From Beijerinckiaceae bacterium (GTDB lineage Bacteria > Pseudomonadota > Alphaproteobacteria > Rhizobiales > Beijerinckiaceae), in NCBI GenBank assembly GCA_947455285.1, contig CANGOK010000020.1, positions 1-21,291 on the forward strand: DNA of 21,291 nucleotides, in the 5' to 3' direction. Below are positions 1 to 5,748 of this stretch, piece after piece. Made by a program: the position numbers and the translations under genes. The number at the start of each line of letters is the position of its first letter. Within the stretch, counting starts at the first letter, position 1. The notes beneath the pieces were generated by a model, which was not told the origin of the DNA, searched no databases, and saw only the letters and a program-made list of their open reading frames with translations.

Positions 1-78
1 AAAGCTAACGCCAGCCATGCGCGAATGCGAGTGAGCTTAAAGTGGGATTAGCACCCAGCGAGGGGCGATGGTGGTTCA

Positions 79-411
79 TCACCGTCTCGGCTTCTCGTCC
101 TCAACCACGCGGAACTCCCCCTCGATCACATCGGCGGCCTGAGAGGGACCATGCTGGAAGGGACTGCGCCCGAAGGGGCCGCGCGGCATGTCCGCGCCCT
201 TCTCGCCGAAGCCCATTTCGCGGAGCATCTTGCGCAGGCGCGCGCGCGCGATGAGGCCGGCTACGATGACCACGGGGGCGAGCAGCAGGGCGACGCCCAA
301 TCCGACGGCCAGAAGCATGAAGCCCAGGGCTGCGGCCACGACAAGGCCGAGCGCCATTCGCCAGCTCGTGGCGCTCTGGCTCCTACCGTTGCTGATGAGT
401 AACCGGATCAT
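79..411 (-). CDS. small two-helix membrane protein, unknown function
   Basis: A 110-residue protein that I do not recognise. Residues about 19-57 form one long hydrophobic stretch, rich in Ala, Leu, Val and Gly, long enough for two membrane-spanning helices with a tight turn around a Pro at about residue 46. It is followed by a basic patch (RARLRKMLREMG) and a polar tail of about 45 residues that is probably cytoplasmic. The start is supported by GGAGGG five bases before the ATG. It lies 63 bases downstream of the cytochrome c gene on the same strand, so the two may be co-transcribed. Being real is likely from the start site and protein-like composition; no function is inferred. Confidence 0.7.
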   Translation of the reverse strand: MIRLLISNGRSQSATSWRMALGLVVAAALGFMLLAVGLGVALLLAPVVIVAGLIARARLRKMLREMGFGEKGADMPRGPFGRSPFQHGPSQAADVIEGEFRVVEDEKPRR

Positions 412-474
412 CTGTCCCTCCGGAACAGAAAGTGGGCGAGACCGCCTTCGGTTGCAAGGTCGGAGAGCCGACCC

Positions 475-810
475 TCACTTTCCCTTTTTCACCTGAATGG
501 TCTTCAGATAGGCCATGAGGTCTTCGATTTCCTGCGGTTCGAATTCGAACAGGGGCATTTCCGGCCCCTCGTGGCCCACCATGATCCCTTCGCCCAGCGA
601 TTCCTCGAGCTCCTGAAGCGGGTAGCGTTGCCCCAGCGTGCGGAAGGGCGGGGATTTGGTGTTCTTGCTCGCCCCGGTGCGGTCCACCGAGTGGCATTCC
701 GCGCAATTGACCTCGGCGATCTTCTTGCCCTGAGCCGCGCTGCCCTTGGCGAAGGCGGGGGCTGCGAGCGCGAGCGAGGCGGCGAGAAGGGGAATGGTGA
801 GACGTTTCAT
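475..810 (-). CDS. small periplasmic c-type cytochrome
   Basis: A 111-residue class I monohaem cytochrome c. Residues 1-21 are a classic Sec signal peptide ending APAFA, so the mature protein is periplasmic. The haem-binding motif CAECH is at residues 36-40 and the likely distal ligand is Met85 in GPEMPLFEF, followed by the usual C-terminal helix (EIEDLMAYLKTI). The frame is open to 948, but the start at 810 is chosen because the signal peptide begins there and a GGAG sits just upstream; the extra N-terminal residues look non-coding. It probably shuttles electrons to or from an unknown partner. It diverges from the amidohydrolase and precedes a small membrane protein. Confidence 0.9.
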   Translation of the reverse strand: MKRLTIPLLAASLALAAPAFAKGSAAQGKKIAEVNCAECHSVDRTGASKNTKSPPFRTLGQRYPLQELEESLGEGIMVGHEGPEMPLFEFEPQEIEDLMAYLKTIQVKKGK

Positions 811-934
811 GGGACGGGCTCCAGTCTGGGCCAAGCTAAGTCGAAGCCGCTGCGACTTTCCTTGATTTGACGCAGATGGAGCCGGTTTGCAAAGCCCATC
901 CGCGAAGCTAAAAGGCTTTAACGGAGGAAACATC

Positions 935-1891
935 ATGACCGCTGCCAAGGGCCGTATCGACGTCCATCATCATCTCCTGCCCGAATTCTACAAGGACGTG
1001 CAGCGCGCGGCCGGCATCGCCGGCTCGGCCTATCGCGGCTTTCCCGAGTGGTCGCCGCAATCCTCGCTCGCCCTGATGGACGAGCAGGGCATCGGCGCTG
1101 CGGTGGTTTCCTACACTTCTCCTGGCATCTGGTTCGGCGACATCGCCCAGACCCGAGACCTCGCCCGGCGCTTCAATGACTATCTCGCCGAGCTTGTCGC
1201 GAGCGCCCCCACCCGCTTCGGGGCCTTCGCCTTTCTGCCCCTGCCGGATGTCGACGCCTCGCTCAAGGAGCTCGCCCGCATCAGCGACGATTTGAAGCTC
1301 GATGGCGTCTGCCTGCTGACCAGCGTCGATGACCGCTACATCGGCCATCCCGATTTCGAGCCGCTCTATGCGGAGCTCAACCGCCGCAAGACCGTGACCT
1401 TCATCCATCCCTGCTACCCCCCGGGCAAGGAAGCCGATGGCTGGGATCTGCCGCGCATGCTCGTGGACTATCCCTTCGAGACCACAAAGGTCGCCACCAA
1501 CCTCATTCTGAAGGGCGTGACCACGCGTTGCCCGGACATTCCCTTCATCTTGTCCCATTCGGGCGGCACGCTGCCCATGCTAGCGCACCGCATTTCGATC
1601 TTCGATAAGACGACGAGCTTCCGCAACAACTATCCCGAAGGCGCGCTCGCTCATATCCGCCGCTTCTTTTTCGATACGGCCCTGTCAGGCCATCATGCGC
1701 CGCTCGACGCCCTGCGCGCTTTCGTGCCCGACAGCAACATCCTCTTCGGCACCGATTATCCCTATATCTCCGAAGATGTCGTGACGCTGGAGCGGCAGGG
1801 CTTCGACGCCTATCAGGGCTTCAAGGGTGAGGCTCTGCAGGCGGTCGAGCGCGGCAACGCCATGCGGCTATTCACTCGTCTGGCTGGCTGA
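935..1891 (+). CDS. amidohydrolase family 2 (ACMSD-like) metal-dependent hydrolase/decarboxylase
   Basis: A 318-residue TIM-barrel enzyme of the amidohydrolase-2 family, which includes aminocarboxymuconate-semialdehyde decarboxylase and gamma-resorcylate decarboxylase. Visible metal ligands are the HxH of DVHHH (H11, H13), H158 in FIHPC, H208 in SHSGG and D274 in FGTDYPY, so the active site is intact. The start at 935 is preferred over the one at 887 because GGAGG at 923-927 stands at ideal spacing and homology begins immediately after. The substrate cannot be read from sequence. Its neighbour on the other side of a small ORF is a LigA/LigB-like pair, so a role in aromatic or cyclic acid turnover is possible but only inferred. 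Confidence 0.88.
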   Translation: MTAAKGRIDVHHHLLPEFYKDVQRAAGIAGSAYRGFPEWSPQSSLALMDEQGIGAAVVSYTSPGIWFGDIAQTRDLARRFNDYLAELVASAPTRFGAFAFLPLPDVDASLKELARISDDLKLDGVCLLTSVDDRYIGHPDFEPLYAELNRRKTVTFIHPCYPPGKEADGWDLPRMLVDYPFETTKVATNLILKGVTTRCPDIPFILSHSGGTLPMLAHRISIFDKTTSFRNNYPEGALAHIRRFFFDTALSGHHAPLDALRAFVPDSNILFGTDYPYISEDVVTLERQGFDAYQGFKGEALQAVERGNAMRLFTRLAG

Positions 1892-1917
1892 GCGGTCATC
1901 ATCAATAAAGCTTACTG

Positions 1918-1943
1918 GCCTGCGAACCCGATGTGGGGCAGGC
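1918..1943 (+). terminator. weak hairpin after the amidohydrolase gene
   Basis: GCCTGC at 1918-1923 pairs with GCAGGC at 1938-1943, with an inner CCC/GGG pair and a small bulge; GCGTTTGTT follows. The U-tract is poor, so this is only a possible intrinsic terminator. Confidence 0.3.
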
Positions 1944-1998
1944 GCGTTTGTTCATGTGATCAGTGTGTCCGGCGATCCGGCGGGCGCGGGAGAAAAGC

Positions 1999-2190
1999 AT
2001 GTACAAGGCGCCTGCAGGACGCGTCGAAACCATTCAACAAGCGCTCGGGCATGATTTGCGCAATCTCCCGATACCCGAACCCAATGAGCGGATAGCCGGC
2101 GCCTTGATGCGCGCCATTCAGGATGTCGCGACCCTGACGCCGCTTGAGGGCGAGCGCAGGCCGCTCCCTTGCCGTCACCGCAAGAGCTGA
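1999..2190 (+). CDS. possible small hypothetical protein (63 aa)
   Basis: A 63-residue reading frame with GGGAG six bases before the ATG. The middle (residues about 10-45, including TIQQALGHDLRNL and PIPEPNERIAGALMRAI) has the amphipathic, charged look of a real helical protein, whereas the last 15 residues are basic and less protein-like. It occupies most of the otherwise gene-free 322 bases between the amidohydrolase and the LigA-like gene, and ends 23 bases before the LigA-like stop on the opposite strand. The helix-PIP-helix pattern is faintly like the anti-sigma factor NepR, but shorter. I do not assign a function and am not certain that it is expressed. Confidence 0.45.
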   Translation: MYKAPAGRVETIQQALGHDLRNLPIPEPNERIAGALMRAIQDVATLTPLEGERRPLPCRHRKS

Positions 2191-2213
2191 ACAGACGCGA
2201 AAGGGCAGGGGCC

Positions 2214-2531
2214 TCAGTGCCCCGCTTCGCGCCCGCTCGTCACGCCCTGCCAGCCGTCAGGATAGCGCCAGTCCTTGGCCGCGCGCATCCGGTCGCAGTA
2301 AACGGGCACGGTCAGCCCGAAAAGGTCCCAGCGGGTGAGATAGCTCAGCAGAAATCCGCTCGCGCCCATCTCCCAGAGCTTGCCGACCTCGCCCGCCAGC
2401 AGCAGGCGTTTTTCTTCGTCGGTTAGGGGAAAGCGCTCCATCGCCGCTTTAGGATCGGCCTTGAGTTCATCGCGCACGCCAAGGTCATGCAGCGCTGAAC
2501 GGCAGAGTTTATGCACGCCATAGATGCTCAT
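2214..2531 (-). CDS. LigA-like small subunit of class III extradiol dioxygenase family
   Basis: A 105-residue, mostly helical protein resembling the alpha subunit (LigA) of protocatechuate 4,5-dioxygenase. The recognisable part is residues about 38-73 (TDEEKRLLLAGEVGKLW then MGASGFLLSYLTRWDLFGL), the conserved LigA core that covers the active-site mouth of the large subunit. Its ATG lies 5 bases after the stop of the LigB-like gene, with GGGAG inside the end of that gene serving as ribosome site, so the two are translationally linked. In known enzymes LigA and LigB form an alpha2beta2 complex. Because the LigB-like partner lacks a key His, the complex may not be a normal ring-cleaving dioxygenase. 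Confidence 0.8.
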   Translation of the reverse strand: MSIYGVHKLCRSALHDLGVRDELKADPKAAMERFPLTDEEKRLLLAGEVGKLWEMGASGFLLSYLTRWDLFGLTVPVYCDRMRAAKDWRYPDGWQGVTSGREAGH

Positions 2532-2536
2532 CGCTC

Positions 2537-3355
2537 TTACTCCCAGCGCCAGACGCCAAAGGCGTGGCCATGCGGTTGCGGCTCCAGCATGATCGGAACC
2601 TGATCTCCGATGACGCCGAGCATGGCGATCCAGTTCAACAATTCACCGCCTGCATTGCCCGCGCGCGTCATCTGCTCGGACGTCGCCTCTTCGATGAGAT
2701 CATTGATCGCGTGGGTGCGAAGGAGGTGGACGATGCGGTCCACCCATTTGCGATCCGGCACGCCCGACCGCTCGTTGACGGGGATCTGCGGCCCACCGAT
2801 TTCAAGCGAGAAGCTGCCGCTGGCGAAAACCGCGACCCGAAGCGGTTCCTTATAGGTGCGGATGGCGCTGCCGATCATGCGGCCGAGATCGTGCGCGCGG
2901 CGCGCATTGGGCAGCGGGTTTGAGAAGCAGTTCACGAAGATCGGCGCCAGCGCGACCTTGCCGTGCGGGGCGATGAAATGCCACGGCACAGTGAAGGCGT
3001 GGTCGACGCTGAATTCCTGGCTCAGCGTGAGATCGAAACCGTTCTGGATGCCGGTGCGATGGATATGCGAGGTCAGGCCCTCGTGCACGGGGATCTGATA
3101 TTGCGGCATGGGCGTCTGGTCGTTCGGACCGGAGGTCTGCGACGCCACGCCGACCGCGAAGAGCGGGAAATTGTCGAGGAAAAACGTGTTGAAATGATCG
3201 TTGGAGAACATGAGGACCACATCGGCCTTCACCTCCTCGATATGGCGGCGCAGTTCCGCATAGAGGCCATTTTCAACAAAGGCCGGATTCTTCAGGACTG
3301 TTGAAGGCAGGCTGGGCGAATGAGGCGCCCCAAGACCCGCGACGATCCTTGCCAT
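2537..3355 (-). CDS. LigB-like subunit, class III extradiol dioxygenase family, catalytic His replaced
   Basis: A 272-residue protein of the LigB superfamily, whose members use non-haem Fe(II) to open catechol-type rings. The metal ligands are present by alignment to LigB: H12 in APHSP, H54 in SNDHF, and E238 in GGELLNW. H119 in DHAFTVPW is also kept. In LigB the acid-base His lies in a GGLSH-type loop; here the matching loop is ASGSFSLEIGG, with Leu184 at that position. It may therefore be inactive, or catalyse a different reaction on a cyclic substrate. The start has a GGGGGA ribosome site. It is first in a two-gene operon with the LigA-like gene and diverges from an aldo/keto reductase across 115 bases. 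The substrate is unknown. Confidence 0.85.
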   Translation of the reverse strand: MARIVAGLGAPHSPSLPSTVLKNPAFVENGLYAELRRHIEEVKADVVLMFSNDHFNTFFLDNFPLFAVGVASQTSGPNDQTPMPQYQIPVHEGLTSHIHRTGIQNGFDLTLSQEFSVDHAFTVPWHFIAPHGKVALAPIFVNCFSNPLPNARRAHDLGRMIGSAIRTYKEPLRVAVFASGSFSLEIGGPQIPVNERSGVPDRKWVDRIVHLLRTHAINDLIEEATSEQMTRAGNAGGELLNWIAMLGVIGDQVPIMLEPQPHGHAFGVWRWE

Positions 3356-3386
3356 GTCGTTTCCCCCTTCTTGACTGCGCGTAGTC

Positions 3387-3430
3387 TAGCAAGCGGCCGC
3401 GCTCGCGCACAAGTCTTGCCATAGCAAGCG
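3387..3430. promoter_or_regulatory. repeated motif in the ligB-like / aldo-keto reductase divergent region
   Basis: TAGCAAGCG occurs at 3387-3395 and again at 3422-3430, 35 bases apart in the same orientation. The second copy is also half of an inverted repeat, CTTGC-CATA-GCAAG, at 3415-3428. A paired-site arrangement in a 115-base divergent promoter region suggests binding by a regulator. On the minus strand, TTGTGC-N18-TAGACT between the copies could be the promoter of the ligB-like gene. Confidence 0.35.
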
Positions 3431-3470
3431 CCCGGCGCGATGTTGGCGCATCAGATAGTGAGGAAACGCC

Positions 3471-4409
3471 ATGAAGACGCGCAAACTCGGCCGCTCCGGC
3501 CTCGATGTCTCCATCACCGGCATTGGCTGCAACAATTTCGGCGGCAGGCTCGACAAGGAGGGAACGCGCGCCGTCCTTTTCAAGGCGATCGATCTCGGCG
3601 TGACCCTGTTCGACACCGCCGACATGTATGGCGATCGCGGCGGGTCAGAAACCGTCATGGGCGAATTGCTCGGCGCGCGCCGCAAGGACATCGTTCTGGC
3701 TACGAAATTCGGCATGGCGATGGATGATGGAGGCCGCAAGCAGGGCGGATCGCGCGGTTATATCATGGAGGCGGTGGAGGCGAGCCTGAAGCGTCTGCGC
3801 ACCGACTGGATCGACCTCTACCAGATCCACCGCCCCGATCCCTCAACGCCCATTGAGGAGACGCTCCGCGCGCTCGACGATCTCGTGCGTCAGGGCAAGG
3901 TTCGCTACATCGGCTGTTCGAATTACGCGGGCTGGCAATTGACTGAGGCGCTTTGGACGTCGCGTCTTGGCGGCCTTGAATCCTTCATCTCCTGCCAGAA
4001 CGAATATAGCCTCGTGGAGCGTGGCATAGAGGCCGAGCTTGTCCCTGCGATGACGCAATATGGCGTTGGCCTATTGCCATTCTATCCGCTGGCGGCGGGG
4101 CTTCTCACCGGTAAATATGCGGGCGGCGCCGCGCCTCAAGGCGCGAGGCTCACGCGCTTTCCAAAGCTTGCGGGACGACATCTTTCAGATCGCAACCGCG
4201 CCATCGCCGACAAGCTCGACGCCTACGCGAAGGAACGCGGCCGCACATTGCTCGAGCTTTCGATGAGCTGGCTCGCCATGCAGCCGCGCGTCTCCAGCGT
4301 GATCGCAGGCGCGAGCACGCCCGAACAGGTCGAAGCCAATGCGAAGGCTGTGGGCTGGGCCATGAGCGCGCAGGAGCTTGCTGAGATCGACGCGATCACA
4401 CGGGGCTGA
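3471..4409 (+). CDS. aldo/keto reductase
   Basis: A 312-residue NADPH-dependent oxidoreductase of the aldo/keto reductase superfamily, a cytosolic (beta/alpha)8 barrel that reduces aldehydes or ketones. The catalytic tetrad is complete: D48 and Y53 in FDTADMYG, K79 in ATKFGM, and H120 in LYQIHRPD. The cofactor region SVIAGASTPEQVEANAKA near residues 275-293 is also typical. The start follows a GTGAGGA ribosome site at good spacing. The subfamily looks like the YajO/PdxI or Kv-beta-like group (starting MKTRKLGRSGLDVS), whose members accept diverse carbonyls, so the physiological substrate is open. It ends only 3 bases from the stop of the convergent universal stress gene. Confidence 0.92.
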   Translation: MKTRKLGRSGLDVSITGIGCNNFGGRLDKEGTRAVLFKAIDLGVTLFDTADMYGDRGGSETVMGELLGARRKDIVLATKFGMAMDDGGRKQGGSRGYIMEAVEASLKRLRTDWIDLYQIHRPDPSTPIEETLRALDDLVRQGKVRYIGCSNYAGWQLTEALWTSRLGGLESFISCQNEYSLVERGIEAELVPAMTQYGVGLLPFYPLAAGLLTGKYAGGAAPQGARLTRFPKLAGRHLSDRNRAIADKLDAYAKERGRTLLELSMSWLAMQPRVSSVIAGASTPEQVEANAKAVGWAMSAQELAEIDAITRG

Positions 4410-4412
4410 GGC

Positions 4413-4838
4413 TCAGGAGCGCAGCACCAGCACCGAACATTTGGCGTGGCGCACGATGGTCTTGGCGTTGGAGCCAAGCAGATAGGTCGACATTGCCGGG
4501 CGATGCGAGCCGATGACGATGAGGTCGGCGCCCCATGCCTGCGCCTCCGCCAGCACTTCGGGATAAACGCCCCCGACGCGCACCACCGTCGAGACACGCT
4601 CAGGCGGTATGGGAAGCCTTGCGGCGAGATGCGCGAGGCTCGACTGCGCGCTTTCCTGCTGCTGCGCGTCGAAGTCGGCGGGAACCACATCCATGAAAGT
4701 CGCTGGCAACAGACGTTGCACATTCACGAGCCGCAGCGCGGCGCCGGACCATTCGGCAAGCTTGACCGCCCTGTCGAGCGCGAAGCGCGTGATCTGAGGT
4801 TCGTCGAGATCAACGGGCACGAGAATGGTTCTGAACAT
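4413..4838 (-). CDS. universal stress protein, UspF/UspG type
   Basis: A 141-residue single-domain UspA-fold protein. It starts with MFRTILVPVDL (beta strand 1 and the conserved Asp10) and ends with the nucleotide-binding signature GSHRPAMSTYLLGSNAKTIV followed by RHAKCSVLVLR. The HRP variant in place of HGR, together with TYLLGSNA, is characteristic of the UspF/UspG branch, whose members bind ATP. Such proteins are cytoplasmic dimers associated with survival under starvation or oxidative stress. A GGAG ribosome site precedes the start. It is the third gene of a same-strand stress cluster (dps, DUF1328, usp), 82 bases after the DUF1328 gene, and may share its transcript. Confidence 0.9.
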   Translation of the reverse strand: MFRTILVPVDLDEPQITRFALDRAVKLAEWSGAALRLVNVQRLLPATFMDVVPADFDAQQQESAQSSLAHLAARLPIPPERVSTVVRVGGVYPEVLAEAQAWGADLIVIGSHRPAMSTYLLGSNAKTIVRHAKCSVLVLRS

Positions 4839-4920
4839 GGCGCGCTCTCCCTGCAGACTTGTCGTTCAAGCCTTGGCCTGAAGTCGGGCGCGCCATGGCG
4901 GGATCAAGTCCCTCAACAGG

Positions 4921-5100
4921 TCAGCCGCGTCGCAGGAGCCCGAAGACGAGGGAAAGCACAAGCAGCACCAGCGCCACCCAGAAGAGCAGGCGCGCGCCCT
5001 CCATGGCTGTGCCGGCCACGCCGCCAAAGCCTAGAAGAGCGGCGACCAGCGCTACGACGAGGAAGATGACCGCCCAGTGCAGAAGATTGCCGAAGTTCAT
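4921..5100 (-). CDS. DUF1328 (YtjA-family) small membrane protein
   Basis: A 59-residue peptide reading MNFGNLLHWAVIFLVVALVA and on to LLRRG. It has two predicted membrane helices, at about residues 8-27 and 36-55, joined by a Gly-rich turn (GFGGVAGTAMEGA). Start sequence, length and the GFGGVAG turn match the DUF1328/YtjA family of small inner-membrane proteins, which are frequently stress-induced and have no established biochemical role. A strong GAGGAGG ribosome site sits directly upstream. It starts 27 bases after the dps stop and precedes the universal stress gene, so a shared stress transcript is likely. Confidence 0.9.
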   Translation of the reverse strand: MNFGNLLHWAVIFLVVALVAALLGFGGVAGTAMEGARLLFWVALVLLVLSLVFGLLRRG

Positions 5101-5127
5101 GGGAGCCTCCTCAGCTTGCAGGAGATG

Positions 5128-5643
5128 TCATGCTTTGGCGGCGCGTGATTGGCGCCCCTGCCATGTCGTTACGATCGAGCGCAGCATCCACGCGGCCTTC
5201 TCATGAAAAGCTAGCATGTGGTTGATGAGATCCTGCGTGGCGAAGTCCTGGTTCTCGTCCGCATCGGCTGACAGGGGACGCAGCTTGCGGAGCGCCGCCT
5301 CGTGACGTGCGAGGAGATCCTTCAGCATCTCGTCTTCATCGGGCATGACGTCGGGAATCTTCACGCCGCTGGGAAAATTCTTGATCCCCACAGGCGCGGC
5401 GAAGCCGAGCTGGCGTACTCGTTCCGCGATCTCGTCGGCGGTTTCGAACAGGGTTTCGTAATGCTGCTGCAACAGCTTGTGGATGGGTTCGAACAGCGGG
5501 CCGCGCACGTTCCAGTGATAAACGTGGGTTTGCGCCATCAGGGAATAGGCGTCATCGAGCACGCTGCTCAGCTGCTGCGCGAAATGTGCGCGCAGTTTTT
5601 CGGACAGGCCAGTGTCCATGGGCTCGGTGGTGGCTGCGCACAT
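5128..5643 (-). CDS. dps: Dps-family DNA-binding ferritin-like protein
   Basis: A 171-residue Dps protein. Dps assembles as a cytoplasmic dodecamer that oxidises Fe(II) with hydrogen peroxide and stores iron, protecting DNA. The inter-subunit ferroxidase ligands are all present with exact family spacing: H43 in YHWNVRG, H55, D70 and E74 in TADEIAERV. A moderately basic C-terminal tail (RQSRAAKA) could help DNA contact. GAGGAG lies eight bases before the start. An EcfG-like promoter is found about 60-80 bases upstream, and the 5' leader contains CTGAGC/GCTCAG and GCGC/GCGC inverted repeats that could fold. It heads the dps-DUF1328-usp cluster, 105 bases downstream of alaS. Confidence 0.94.
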   Translation of the reverse strand: MCAATTEPMDTGLSEKLRAHFAQQLSSVLDDAYSLMAQTHVYHWNVRGPLFEPIHKLLQQHYETLFETADEIAERVRQLGFAAPVGIKNFPSGVKIPDVMPDEDEMLKDLLARHEAALRKLRPLSADADENQDFATQDLINHMLAFHEKAAWMLRSIVTTWQGRQSRAAKA

Positions 5644-5700
5644 TTTTGGGTCTCCTCGAACTGAGCCGGGGCTTCGCGCGTCAAGCGCGCTCAGCCTGTC

Positions 5701-5725
5701 AACAGGGGCTCAGTTGCGAGGTTCC
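5701..5725 (-). promoter_or_regulatory. candidate EcfG (general stress sigma factor) promoter of dps
   Basis: On the minus strand GGAAC (5725-5721) is followed after 16 bases by TGTT (5704-5701). The alphaproteobacterial EcfG consensus is GGAAC-N16-17-CGTT, so this is a perfect -35 and a three-of-four -10. It lies 58 bases before the dps start codon. Confidence 0.6.
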
Positions 5726-5748
5726 AAAAATGGGTGGCGTCGCGTCGC

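Noticed and set aside
887..934. Earlier ATG for the amidohydrolase
   Set aside because: The GGAGG at 923-927 would lie inside the gene and the extra 16 residues show no family similarity.
811..948. 46-residue N-terminal extension of the cytochrome c
   Set aside because: It would place the signal peptide internally and overlap the amidohydrolase start on the other strand; the ATG at 810 has its own ribosome site.
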